A DNA stretch of 64,000 bases, from the NCBI RefSeq assembly GCF_022968135.1, contig NZ_JALJRA010000017.1, forward strand, positions 42,278 to 106,277, written 5' to 3'. The notes beneath the pieces were generated by a model, which saw only the letters and a list, made by a program, of their open reading frames with translations, was not told the origin of the DNA and made no database searches. Numbering within the stretch: position 1 is the stretch's first letter; each line of letters starts with the position of its first letter. Source of the DNA: Pseudorhizobium tarimense. Its GTDB lineage: Bacteria > Pseudomonadota > Alphaproteobacteria > Rhizobiales > Rhizobiaceae. Shown piece by piece: positions 45,450 through 54,604 of the stretch. The translations under genes were made by a program, and so were the position numbers.

Positions 45450-46298
45450 ATGCGGGAGGAGACCCCTTTGCACGAGCCAGAGCGTGGAACAACAAGAATG
45501 GGCCTGAACGACTTCAAGGGCTGCGTTATCGTAGTGGCGCATCCCGACGACGAAATCTTGTGGGCCAGCTCGCTCGTGGCATCGGCACGGAAGATCATCT
45601 TTTGCTACGGCAACACGCCGGCCAGCACGAAGGTGAGCAAAGGCAGAGAGGCGCTGGTGCGAAGCTTTCCGGTGAGTACCGTAGTCAGCCTGAATATCAC
45701 GGAGTCCAACACCTATCATACGGCAAACTGGCACAGACCGGTCGAGACGCCCTTTGGCATTCGTTGCAGCCGCAACAGCAAGGCTTATGCAGACAACTTT
45801 GGCCTGCTGACGGAGGCCCTCAAGGAGCATCTGGAAGAAGGAGATGTCGTTGTCACCCACAATCCATGGGGTGAATATGGACATGAAGAGCATGTTCAGG
45901 TGTTTCGGTCGGTATCACAGATAAAGCAGCAACGGGATTTCCGTCTGTTTGTGACAGGCTATGTCAGCGACAGGGTTATCAAATTCATGGAACAGAACAC
46001 ACTGCGTATAGGCCTCGCTACTGCCCTCCTTCCTACGGACAAGGATCTTTGTGCCATTCTGAAGCGGCACTATCAGCAGCATGATGCGTGGACTTGGGAC
46101 GATGCGTACGAGTGGCCTCACCACGAGGGCTTCTATGAGGTGGCGCACCCGGATGCGCCGCTGGATTGCAGCAGGAGAACCAAGTGCTCGATGCCAGTCA
46201 ATGTCATCTGGCTCGATGGCCGGCTGCCGATCTGGCGGCGGCTACTCCGCACGCTGAAGCGGCGACTGTTGATGATTCCCTACATTTTCGCCCGATGA
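45450..46298 (+). CDS. PIG-L/LmbE-family zinc deacetylase
   Basis: 282-residue cytoplasmic protein. The zinc motif AHPDDE is at residues 30-35, and the partner histidines are in GEYGHEEH (His145, His148). These are the signature of PIG-L/LmbE enzymes, which remove acetyl groups from N-acetyl sugars or pseudo-disaccharides. Located among glycosyltransferases, it probably trims an N-acetyl group on a polysaccharide precursor, leaving a free amine. The start could also be the ATG at 45498. It is convergent with the next glycosyltransferase. Confidence 0.87.
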   Translation: MREETPLHEPERGTTRMGLNDFKGCVIVVAHPDDEILWASSLVASARKIIFCYGNTPASTKVSKGREALVRSFPVSTVVSLNITESNTYHTANWHRPVETPFGIRCSRNSKAYADNFGLLTEALKEHLEEGDVVVTHNPWGEYGHEEHVQVFRSVSQIKQQRDFRLFVTGYVSDRVIKFMEQNTLRIGLATALLPTDKDLCAILKRHYQQHDAWTWDDAYEWPHHEGFYEVAHPDAPLDCSRRTKCSMPVNVIWLDGRLPIWRRLLRTLKRRLLMIPYIFAR

Positions 46299-46322
46299 AC
46301 AGAGTAGCGTGAACCTGCTAGT

Positions 46323-47690
46323 CTAGGCCGGCAGAGCGGCGGGTCGAGGCGAAGTCGCGAGCACTTCGTTATACAGCCGAAGAAGAGCTTCCATCCACCC
46401 CCTCGGCGAGTTTGCCAGCATCAAGCCGCTTTCAAACGCCCTTTCGCTCATCGCCTGCATTTCATCTGATGATGCTTCAGCCATTTTTCGCAGGGCGGCT
46501 GCGAACCTGGAAATGTCCTGCGTGTTGCAGGCCACGCCAATTCCGCATTTGACGACCTCATCCGCAAGAAAAGCCATTTCTGTAAGTACGAGAGGTATCC
46601 CGCTTCCGGCGGCTTCTGCAGCGACAAGGCCAAACGGCTCTGGAAGACGCGATGGGATGACCAGCGCGCGCGCATTTCCGATCAATCCGCCTACTTCCTG
46701 CTGGTTGCGCCAACCATGAAACTTTACCTCCGGATACTGCGCCTCAAGCTCGGCCCGCATCGGCCCGTCACCTATAACCTCTATCGGAACGTCGGCAAGT
46801 TTCGCCGCAGCAAGTGCATCCTGCGGCCCCTTCTCCTGCTCAAGGCGGCCAATGAAGAAGATGGTCTTGTTGCGCTCTACCCTTATGCGTTCCTTGACGA
46901 ACGGCATGACGGGATTCCTGATCGTCTGCATTACATCCTGCGGATAGTTTGCCCGCAACAACCCCCGAGCCATTTTCTCATGGATGATGACGATCTTGCC
47001 CCAAGGCACTCCCTTCCCCATGGCGGCAAAAAGCCTTGCCTGTCGTGCGACACGCCAAAGCTTCTGTCCATAGGAGCGCCGATCGCAATTTGTTCCGATA
47101 CAGCCAAGCCCAAGTGGTACTCGCAGGCATTGCTTCTCTTTCCGATAGTCCATGAACGCGCCGTTGGGGCAAGCATGGAAGGAATCATGCGCGTGGATCA
47201 CCGTGCGCGCTGCAACCTTGCGGAGCGGAAGGAAGATCGAAGGAGACAGTATTTGGGACCAGGTATGCACGTGGTAGACTGTGCCGGGTGTATCATGCCT
47301 GTCGATCCATTTGGATATCGAGGCACTCGCCGTTTTGTTGTCGATCCCTCTCGCAGCAGCGAGCAGCGGATTGCCTCCCAACAGGGGCTGTTGCCCCAGT
47401 TTGACGACGTCAACCCCCAATTCAACGAAATCCGGATTGTCTCCGCTGTCGCCGACGATCATCGTGACGGGAATGCCTTCGGCTCGCAAGAGCCGCAGCA
47501 ACCAAAGAACGAGCGTAGCAGCCCCCCCTCGCGCAAAAGAAAAATCATTAATCAAGACGACGCGCGAAATCGACGGACCGAGCAGGTTGATTACCATAGG
47601 CTCATCTTTCGAGGACGGCCGATTCCCGGTGTTCGCCTCTCTAGCAATGCTTGCGCCCACAACGTCCATCACACCTTCATTGATACGCAT
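46323..47690 (-). CDS. Family 4 glycosyltransferase (second)
   Basis: 455-residue GT-B enzyme. The N-terminal domain reads VVLINDFSFARGGAATLVLW with HDSFHACPNGAFM, the donor domain FIGRLEQEKGPQDALAAAK and the E-x7-E motif EPFGLVAAEAAGSG. I start at ATG 47690 since AGGAG stands five bases upstream; an open frame reaches 47885 but that extension looks unconserved. A cysteine-rich segment (about residues 200-235, CPNGAF, CLRVPLGLGCIGTNC) is typical of a subgroup of rhizobial GT4 enzymes. It contributes another linkage of the exopolysaccharide. Confidence 0.9.
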   Translation of the reverse strand: MRINEGVMDVVGASIAREANTGNRPSSKDEPMVINLLGPSISRVVLINDFSFARGGAATLVLWLLRLLRAEGIPVTMIVGDSGDNPDFVELGVDVVKLGQQPLLGGNPLLAAARGIDNKTASASISKWIDRHDTPGTVYHVHTWSQILSPSIFLPLRKVAARTVIHAHDSFHACPNGAFMDYRKEKQCLRVPLGLGCIGTNCDRRSYGQKLWRVARQARLFAAMGKGVPWGKIVIIHEKMARGLLRANYPQDVMQTIRNPVMPFVKERIRVERNKTIFFIGRLEQEKGPQDALAAAKLADVPIEVIGDGPMRAELEAQYPEVKFHGWRNQQEVGGLIGNARALVIPSRLPEPFGLVAAEAAGSGIPLVLTEMAFLADEVVKCGIGVACNTQDISRFAAALRKMAEASSDEMQAMSERAFESGLMLANSPRGWMEALLRLYNEVLATSPRPAALPA

Positions 47691-47914
47691 GAGAGCTCCT
47701 CGGACGTCACGTAGACTCGATCGCCAACGACTTCCGACGAGATATTGTTCTGATAGTGCTAATTTGGAATGAAACCGGTAGCTGCGCTGCCGAAAGCTCC
47801 CAGAATTATCGAACACATGCTTAACAAAGAGCGCACCCCGGGCCGTGCGCAGTACTGACGTCCGGAACCGATCGAGGCGATACAAGGATTCCTGCTGATG
47901 GAGTGCCTGCTTTA

Positions 47915-50071
47915 TCAGCTAGCACGAGGAACATCATCTTGTTCATCAGCAGTGAAAAGCGGTTCGATAGGAGAAAGGCCGCGCCGCGTCAGAAGAGACA
48001 TGGCTGGCTCCACTTCCCGAATGTCCGACTGGCTGCACATCAGGATGAACTTGGCTGAGGCCGCCTCCACCTCCGGAATAGATCTATAACGGTCAACGGT
48101 ACCGGCATAGACGATGACAAGGTCAAATCTATCGCCGCTGTCGTTCAACCAGTCGATCAAAGTCTCGGGCTTCGGTACTAGGTCAAGCAGGCTGCCTACC
48201 CGGGCAGGTGTCTTCGCCGCAAGCGGTGGCCGACTCTGCCCTAGTGGCATCAGCGAAAGCCCCTTGATGTTGAAGAGGTCGATGAACTCGCCTTCGATCC
48301 TTCTCAGTGAGATCGCGTTTAGCAATCCGGGCAGCCGCGTTGCGGAGGCGAGCCGCGTGAGGTTTGCATCAGTCTCTGCATCCACCAGCAGGATGTCTTC
48401 TCCAGCCAGGGCGATCCCGCTCGCCAAGAGAATCGCGTCTTCGGGTCCGCTATCGTGCTCCTGCGTCGAAAATAGAACAACGCAATGGTTTGTACGCCCA
48501 CGCGCGCTGCGGATCAGTGTCCGCCCGGCCTCGAGCAGTCGCGCATCTCCGATCGATCGGGTCGTATGGCTATCAGGACCAACAGTTGTCGAAGGTTCCT
48601 GTCCCGGCAACATGCCGCGAAACATTCGCCATAGCTGTCTTTTGGTGGTAGGCGCTCCTTCGGTGAACTCCTCTCCGGAGGACCGTTTCCCAATGCCGTC
48701 GTCGGCGACATCCGGCGGTCGAGATGGGCGACCTTGAGCCAGGGCGACGCCGCATCCAAATAATAATCCTAAGACCGTACCGCCGGCAACGATCAGCGAC
48801 CGCCGGGGGCCGCTCTTGCGTAGCGGTATCTGAGCAGGCGAGATCACCTGAGGGTGTTCGCTCAGAGTTTGCTCCTGACCCGCAAGCTGGCGCGTGCGCA
48901 GCAGAAAGGTTTCATAAACTGAGCGGTCGCTTGCGAGCTTTCTTTCGAGCTCGCGCAGGCGCACCATCAACTCGTCTGTTTCGTTTAGCCCGGCCTTCAA
49001 GGTTTCCAAGTCCCGCCGGAGCAGTTCAAGCTGGCCTTTCAACTTCTCGCCGTTTCGGGTGAGCGAGATCGCGAAATCTTCCAGCTGCTTATCAAAAAGC
49101 CCCGCGATCGTCCGTGTTCGGACTACGGCATTGCGCAAATAAGGGTGACGATCGCCAAAAGAGGACTGCAATACCGTTTGCTGCTCCAGTGCAGTGAGAT
49201 AACGCGTCCGCAACTCAATAATTGCCGGGGTGAGCGAGGAATCCGGAGTCAAACGCAGATACTCGGGGTTCGACCGTGCAAGAGCCAGCTCCGAGATGAG
49301 TGCCTCGTTTTCCGCGATGCTCGCTGAAACCCGGGAGATTTCTGTGTTGGTTTCGCTGATCTGCTGCTCGACGGTCGGCCGGCCCGCCACGTCGACAAGA
49401 TTGTGTTCCGCCTTATAGGCCTGAACCGCGCGATCGCCGTCTTCCACGGCCTTTTCGAGACTCGCCAGTTGGACCGACAGGTCCGCGGTCGCCTGCCGCA
49501 GGACGCCCGTGTTCATAGCAATGCGGGCCTCGATGTAACTCTCGGCAATTGCGTTGGCGATACGGGCGGACTTAACGGGATCGCCGGTCGTCACCGAGAG
49601 GTCAACGACAAAACTCGCCTTGTTGAGATTTGCCGTGATCGAGCGCTGCAGCGCCTCCAGAGCCCGCTGCGCTCGCTTTTGCGCATCTGACTCATATGGC
49701 TCGGCCGCCCCAAATTCGGGATCATCGGCCAAGCCTTCCGACTTTACCACCGCCGAGAGGACTTTGACTGACGTCAGGATGAATTGCTGATTAAGAGCGC
49801 GGGCTTCCGTGGCTTGCGTGCCGCTATCAATCTCGCTTTCCACGATGCGCGATCCCTCTGGGTCGACGAGGATGCTTGTTGTCGAGGTATAGTAGTTCTG
49901 AAGCAGGAGTGAAAGGCCAACGGAAGCGACGCAGAAAACTGCGGCTACTGCGCCGATCTTCAGGAAACAGTTGCGCAGCACGGACAGAATATAGGCGAAC
50001 TCGATCTCGGGAATGCCGTCGGATTGGAGCGTCCCGCTAGCATGGCGCCCCGGATTGTTCTTACCATCCAT
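47915..50071 (-). CDS. Wzz/ExoP-like polysaccharide co-polymerase with a degenerate kinase domain
   Basis: 718-residue inner-membrane protein. TM1 is at about 38-57, followed by the Wzz domain (YTSTTSILVDPEGSRIV), a long coiled-coil periplasmic region to about 420 and TM2 near 430-455, preceded by the proline-rich AQIPLRKSGPRRS. The cytoplasmic C-terminal 260 residues have the fold of ExoP/BY-kinases but the Walker A motif is absent: where GxGKT is expected the sequence is FSTQEHDSGPEDA. Walker A' survives only loosely (DILLVDAETDAN) and no C-terminal tyrosine cluster is seen. It should still set chain length and link to the Wza channel, without autokinase control. Start at 50071 gives the expected N-terminus; the frame is open to 50206. 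Confidence 0.9.
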   Translation of the reverse strand: MDGKNNPGRHASGTLQSDGIPEIEFAYILSVLRNCFLKIGAVAAVFCVASVGLSLLLQNYYTSTTSILVDPEGSRIVESEIDSGTQATEARALNQQFILTSVKVLSAVVKSEGLADDPEFGAAEPYESDAQKRAQRALEALQRSITANLNKASFVVDLSVTTGDPVKSARIANAIAESYIEARIAMNTGVLRQATADLSVQLASLEKAVEDGDRAVQAYKAEHNLVDVAGRPTVEQQISETNTEISRVSASIAENEALISELALARSNPEYLRLTPDSSLTPAIIELRTRYLTALEQQTVLQSSFGDRHPYLRNAVVRTRTIAGLFDKQLEDFAISLTRNGEKLKGQLELLRRDLETLKAGLNETDELMVRLRELERKLASDRSVYETFLLRTRQLAGQEQTLSEHPQVISPAQIPLRKSGPRRSLIVAGGTVLGLLFGCGVALAQGRPSRPPDVADDGIGKRSSGEEFTEGAPTTKRQLWRMFRGMLPGQEPSTTVGPDSHTTRSIGDARLLEAGRTLIRSARGRTNHCVVLFSTQEHDSGPEDAILLASGIALAGEDILLVDAETDANLTRLASATRLPGLLNAISLRRIEGEFIDLFNIKGLSLMPLGQSRPPLAAKTPARVGSLLDLVPKPETLIDWLNDSGDRFDLVIVYAGTVDRYRSIPEVEAASAKFILMCSQSDIREVEPAMSLLTRRGLSPIEPLFTADEQDDVPRAS

Positions 50072-50218
50072 GTTCAATGCCGCCTGTTCATCCCGTAGCA
50101 AAATGACCCTTCGCCTTTGGGACTGAAGGTAAGTCTGGTGTGTAAAGATTTCATTTACCCTATCGCCAGGACGGATCCGGAAGCGATGGCAGCAGGTGAA
50201 AATCAACGCGCATTTCGA

Positions 50219-50531
50219 TCAGGGCACTGCAACCAGTCGATAGCGGGTCTTTATTCGATCTAGAACGTCCTTCGTCAGTTTTAGCGCGCCGTTGAAGCCC
50301 ACCGGATAGCGGCGGACCGTCATCCGCTCATGAACCTGCAGCGCAAATGCTTTGCCACTCCTCAGCAACGCCTAGAAGCTTATCGACGGTGATCCCCTCG
50401 GCGGCGCAGGCCCGGAAGGTTGATAACCTTCGCCACTCCCCGGAGTGAGACCCTAGGTAGAAGAAACGTAACCATTCCCTGCCAAGCTGTTTCTGCTCAT
50501 CGCACCAAGGTGCAGACCCTCTCCAGATCAT
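50219..50531 (-). pseudogene. Unrecognised gene remnant, two frames
   Basis: A protein-like stretch REWLRFFYLGSHSGEWRRL ending VAEEWQSICA continues in a second frame as MTVRRYPVGFNGALKLTKDV and closes at a stop at 50219. Together they look like the last 100 residues of a gene with one frameshift near 50335. I do not recognise the family. It lies between the Wzz gene and an acyltransferase. It may also be chance. Confidence 0.35.
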
Positions 50532-50544
50532 CTGAGGCCGCGGA

Positions 50545-51744
50545 ATGAATCATTTGAGCTCCATAGAGCCGCGATCGCGGTTCAACTTGGTCGCACGTCG
50601 ACATGAGAAGCTCGAAACCATCGAGGGTCTCTGGCGGGCAATGTCGGCCGAGGGCACAACGACAGCCTTTCAACAGATCGAGTGGGTAAAGGCAGTCTGC
50701 AAATGCCTGTTGGAGCCGGCTTGCGAGACGCCATTCTTCGTCGAGATATCTGACGCGCACTCGGCCAAGACGCTGATGCTAATGCCGTTCGTTCTCATCC
50801 GGAAACGGAACTACAGCGCGATAGAATATCTGGGAATGAACGTATGCGACATAAGCGCGCCTGTTCTGGGATCTTTGGACGTGTCGCCGCAGAGCTTCGG
50901 CCAAACTCTCTGGGACGCCCTCGCATCTGTTCTTCCAAAAGCTGATTTTGTTCACATCGATCATATTCCTACGTTCATCCAAGAGAGGCCAAACCCACTC
51001 GCGTCGCTTCCCGGCATCCGCGCTGGGGCCAAGCGGAGCTATGACGTAGCGATCGACGGTGATCCCGAAACAATAGTGAACCGCCTGGTGAACAACCAGA
51101 CGCGCCGAATTCTAAAGACATCTGCACGACGAATGGCCGAACGCGGCCAAGTCAGCTTTGTTGCTGCCAGCACTGAGGCGGATATCGACACTCTTTTCCC
51201 GGTCATGGTCTCGCAGCGCTTGGACCGTTTCCGCGAACTTGGTCGATTTGATTTCTTGGAAAAACCAGAAGTCCAGGCCTTCTATCGCAATGCTGCGATG
51301 GCAAGCCTTGGTGGCCGTGGGCCGGCACAGTTGTTTGGTCTCTCAGTCAACGGTGAGTGGATTGCCACAACCTACACCCTTGTCCATGCGAACACGATAC
51401 ATCTGGCAATCGTCACGATGGCAGACGCTTCATGGCACCCTTGCTCACCTGGAATGGCCAATATCGCTCACTATGTCCGCTGGGCACGCGAGCAGGGTAT
51501 AACTATGGTCGATTTCTCTATCGGAGATTTGGCGTACAAGACTGGCTTTGGCGGGCAACCAAGAGACAGGTATACCTTCTGGAAGCCACTGACAATCAAG
51601 GGACGATTTATCGTGAACATTCGACATGGTTCGGCTCGTCTCAAGCAGGCGATTAAGGACCATCCGGCGCTGTCTCACTTTACTCGGCGAGCCATTCAGC
51701 TTTACCGGGGCCGAAATCAAAGTCACGGCCAACCGCTGACTTGA
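50545..51744 (+). CDS. FemAB/CelD-like GNAT acyltransferase (BioF2-like), second copy
   Basis: 399-residue cytoplasmic protein of the same group as 36682-37911 but clearly diverged. The N-terminal part has AFQQIEWVKAVCKCLLEPAC; the central region NNQTRRILKTSARRMAERG matches the SKLRQEYRRLE region of the other copy; then VMVSQRLDRFRELGRFDFLE and the C-terminal GNAT half LFGLSVNGEWIATTYTLVH with DFSIGDLAYKTGFG. Such enzymes are frequent in rhizobial exopolysaccharide clusters and probably attach acyl groups to the repeat. It is the only plus-strand gene at this end, divergent from wzz. Confidence 0.85.
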   Translation: MNHLSSIEPRSRFNLVARRHEKLETIEGLWRAMSAEGTTTAFQQIEWVKAVCKCLLEPACETPFFVEISDAHSAKTLMLMPFVLIRKRNYSAIEYLGMNVCDISAPVLGSLDVSPQSFGQTLWDALASVLPKADFVHIDHIPTFIQERPNPLASLPGIRAGAKRSYDVAIDGDPETIVNRLVNNQTRRILKTSARRMAERGQVSFVAASTEADIDTLFPVMVSQRLDRFRELGRFDFLEKPEVQAFYRNAAMASLGGRGPAQLFGLSVNGEWIATTYTLVHANTIHLAIVTMADASWHPCSPGMANIAHYVRWAREQGITMVDFSIGDLAYKTGFGGQPRDRYTFWKPLTIKGRFIVNIRHGSARLKQAIKDHPALSHFTRRAIQLYRGRNQSHGQPLT

Positions 51745-51870
51745 CGTCAGACGCGGATCAATGCTCATCTCTGTGAAGCGGCTCGCTTACGAGGGACACT
51801 CCCGGAGGACCATCATCAGTCTTCGGTGGCGGCTCTGACAGTTTAATGCGCCTGGTTAGCTTGCCGTCCC

Positions 51871-52248
51871 CTATCTTGGAGCACGAAGTACAATGTGCCG
51901 CCGTAGTTGATTGCCCAGCCCACCTGCCACGGAACCAGCTCCCGCGCCGAAGGCCTCGATGGGAGCATCCGCTGCACTGGGATGGCGGGTGGAAGATAGG
52001 TACTGGAGCAGTTCGATCACTGCCCCGCTCAACATCATCGCAGTAGCAGTGAGCAGCCAATGACGAGGGAAGGCGACCACGAACAACATCGCCATCACTG
52101 CGTATGCCCCGACCCAATCGATGGTCACCGACACGAGATCATTTGGCCGCACGTCGATAGGCGACACGGTCATGAACAGGACTGCGCCCAATGAGAGCAA
52201 AGCGATGATTTTCAAAGTCCGATCAGTCATTGTATCGACATTAGACAA
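51871..52248 (-). CDS. VanZ-like small membrane protein
   Basis: 125-residue membrane protein with about four hydrophobic helices. IIALLSLGAVLFMTVSPIDVR followed by a WVGAYAVMAMLFVVAF helix and AVIELLQYLSSTRHPSAADA matches the VanZ-like family pattern, including the polar ELLQ...R-x-x-x-x-D segment between helices. VanZ confers low-level teicoplanin resistance in enterococci; the bacterial relatives are mostly uncharacterised and often found in exopolysaccharide clusters. Its place at the end of this locus fits that trend. The start could be the ATG at 52230 (MTDRTLKI). Confidence 0.8.
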   Translation of the reverse strand: MSNVDTMTDRTLKIIALLSLGAVLFMTVSPIDVRPNDLVSVTIDWVGAYAVMAMLFVVAFPRHWLLTATAMMLSGAVIELLQYLSSTRHPSAADAPIEAFGAGAGSVAGGLGNQLRRHIVLRAPR

Positions 52249-52305
52249 AGGCGTTTTGCGCTACAATGCTGATTAGGTTACATATGAGAAGGGGATCGTG
52301 CCGCT

Positions 52306-53648
52306 GTGCCCCGGAGCTCCCCGACGAGCATTTTCTGCCTTGTTGAAGTTCTCAACAGGTCACCAGGGCTCAGGAACTTTCGGAAACTGTCGGAGACGGA
52401 TGGCAAGGAGATTGACCGCCTCCTTGCTGGAAGAACACGCGAGGTTCGGCAGAGCCCGCAGCTAATGCGGCAGTTTCGGGAGCGGCAGTGGCCGCAAACG
52501 TCGAAGATCGTCCGGGCCTGGATGATTTGGGTGGTGGTGCTCGATCTCTTGACCCTGGCTGTCAACGCGGCTTTGCTTCCGGCAGAGCCCGTGAGGCGAA
52601 TGCTCGCTCCCGCATCTATTCTCATTCCCGCAGCGCTGGGCGCTGAGCTTGTTCTCCGGAGCCCCCCTTTATGGATGGAAGGCGCCGCCATCCTACTTGG
52701 CGTGCCTTTGATCTTGTTGCCGGTCGCGTTGGTCGGCGTCTCGGCTGGAGGAGAATTCTAGGAGCGTCATCTGACGATCATGTTGTTTGTTGCCGTGACC
52801 GCCATCATCATTTTTCCGGTTCCCTTCTCCTGGACCATGAGCATCGCAGCCTGCGCACCGGCCTATTTGTGTCATTCCAATTGAACAATCCCGCGATCGG
52901 AAGGGTAAGCGCCTTGGCAGACGCACTTTTCTTCGCCGCTGGTGTCTTCGCAACTGTTGCGGCCCGTCAGACGGTAAACATCCTGGCGTACAAGACGTTC
53001 CTCCTTGTGCTCCGGGATCGAATGCGCCTTGATGAACTGACGGAAGCGAACGCTCGCCTGGAGCTGCTAGCACGGACTGATCCCCTGACGGCTATCGCCA
53101 CCGCCGCTGGATGATCGAGACGCTCAATCGCCTGTGGACTGGCGAGGGAGAGCAGACGCGAGGAAAGGCCATCCTGATGTGCGATGTTGATCACTTCAAG
53201 CAACCTAATGATAGCCTTGGTCATGCCGAAGGCGATCGTTGCCTCGCCAAGGGCCGGCATCATCCAGAGCAGCCTCCGTGACGAGTGCGATCAGGCCGCT
53301 CGCTATGGCGGAGAAGAGCTTCTAGTGCTGCTTCGAGATACGGATGAACAGGAGGCTGCCGTCGTTGCGGAACAAATCCGCAGTCGTGTTGAAGCGGCGT
53401 CCTTGCCCAATCCTCAATCCGCCACTGGCTCCTACGTCACCGTCAGTATCGGGATCTCGGTAACCCTGCAAGAGGACCCATTGATCACCGCAGACACCTT
53501 TCATCGGCAAGCAGACGAGGCGCTCTATAGAGCAAAGCAAGGGGGCGTAATCGGGTTTCGATTTACCGCAGCGAGCATTAGGCTGGAGCATTCTAGCGGT
53601 AGCGCAAGTTCACCAGCTCGCGTCGTCGGAGCAGTGAGCACTGCCTAA
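52306..53648 (+). pseudogene. Diguanylate cyclase (GGDEF) with a nonsense codon and several frameshifts
   Basis: A membrane-sensor diguanylate cyclase can be followed through four segments. Segment one (52306-52761) has several hydrophobic helices and stops at a TAG after GGEF-like residues, but the same frame goes on with LTIMLFVAVTAIIIFPVPF. Segment two (to about 53090) gives NILAYKTFLLVLRDRMRLDEL and LLARTDPLTAIA. A base lost near 53100 moves it to RRWMIETLNRLW, VDHFKQPNDSLGHAEGD. Segment three (from about 53270) has the active-site loop RYGGEELLVLL and ends YRAKQGG. At least one stop codon and three frame changes make it dead. The GGEEL catalytic motif itself is intact. Confidence 0.85.
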
Positions 53649-53668
53649 CGACGCTGCTGGATTCGGCA

Positions 53669-54460
53669 CTAGTTCTTCGTCGAGACGGCTCTGGCGGCCT
53701 GATCAATGATATCGGCTATGACCTTTGGCTGGGTCATGAACAAGGCATGGCTTGCCGACACTTTGGTGATCTGCGCCTTGATGCGCTCTGCCATATGGAT
53801 CAGCATGGCCTGATCGAATGCCTTGTCTTCGGTCGCTATGACAGCCCAGCTAGGCTTCGTCCGCCAAGCAGCATGTTCCAACTTCGTGGCGAAGGCGGAC
53901 ATGTTGATCGGCACCTGGGCATCTCTCATCAACGCAACATCAGCGTCACTAACGTCATGCGCGAAGCCAGCTTTGAACTTTTCAGGGCTGACATAGCCAA
54001 AACCATCTTTCGTGGTCTCGATCACGAATTCGGATGCAGGCGCGAATCCTTCGTATTGTTGAGCCGTTGTTTCTCCGGCATCAGGCGAGAGAGCTGAGAC
54101 ATAAACCAGTCCCGCGACCTTTGCATCGATGCCTGCTTCGGTGATGACCGTACCGCCCCAGGAATGTCCCACCAAAATGATCGGACCATCCTGACGCTCA
54201 AGCGCCCGTCTGGTGGCGGCGACATCATCTTCGAGAGAGGTTAGCGGGTTTTGGACGATGGTGACGTGATAGCCCCGCTTGGTGAGATTATCGTAAACGC
54301 CCTTCCAGCCGGAGCCATCAGCAAAAGCGCCATGGACGAGCACGACGTTCTTGACGGACTGACTCTTGGGGATGGTGTCGGCAGCGTTCGCCGATGTTGC
54401 AGTGGACAACGCAGCGGCAGCTGCGATTGCGGCAATGGTGGTCGTGGTTTTGCTTCTCAT
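53669..54460 (-). CDS. Secreted alpha/beta hydrolase
   Basis: 263-residue exported enzyme. A signal peptide covers about residues 1-26 (ending SANA). LVHGAFADGSGWKGV (41-55) is the oxyanion region, the nucleophile elbow is GHSWGG with Ser100, and His in SASHALFM near the C-terminus completes the triad. It belongs to the HNL/esterase-like group often annotated as alpha/beta hydrolase. It is divergent from an OhrR-type MarR regulator across 144 bases that hold repeated operator-like sequences, so it is probably regulated by it. Its substrate is unknown; such pairs respond to oxidants or aromatic compounds. Confidence 0.9.
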   Translation of the reverse strand: MRSKTTTTIAAIAAAAALSTATSANAADTIPKSQSVKNVVLVHGAFADGSGWKGVYDNLTKRGYHVTIVQNPLTSLEDDVAATRRALERQDGPIILVGHSWGGTVITEAGIDAKVAGLVYVSALSPDAGETTAQQYEGFAPASEFVIETTKDGFGYVSPEKFKAGFAHDVSDADVALMRDAQVPINMSAFATKLEHAAWRTKPSWAVIATEDKAFDQAMLIHMAERIKAQITKVSASHALFMTQPKVIADIIDQAARAVSTKN

Positions 54461-54491
54461 GGCTTTTTCCTCTTGGTTTCAACGGTAACTA

Positions 54492-54503
54492 TTATCGCGA
54501 TAT
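54492..54503. promoter_or_regulatory. Operator-like repeat, copy 1
   Basis: TTATCGCGATAT contains the perfect 10-bp palindrome TATCGCGATA (54493-54502). It lies about 32 bases before the hydrolase start, where a bound MarR dimer would block transcription. A copy with one difference is at 54545-54556. Confidence 0.5.
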
Positions 54504-54544
54504 GTCTAAGCTGTCAGACTTCCATTTGCTCGTCAACATAATTC

Positions 54545-54556
54545 TTATCGCTATAT
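54545..54556. promoter_or_regulatory. Operator-like repeat, copy 2
   Basis: TTATCGCTATAT differs from copy 1 at one base. It lies 48 bases before the MarR-family start. Two copies, one near each divergent promoter, suggest a shared binding site for the regulator. Confidence 0.45.
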
Positions 54557-54604
54557 TTCTTTTTGCGATGTCTTTTGTTATATGAAGCTAGACAGGAGCC
54601 TCGA

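Noticed and set aside
46716..47714. Plus-strand frame of 332 codons
   Set aside because: Antisense to the second GT4 gene, with no recognisable motif or ribosome site.
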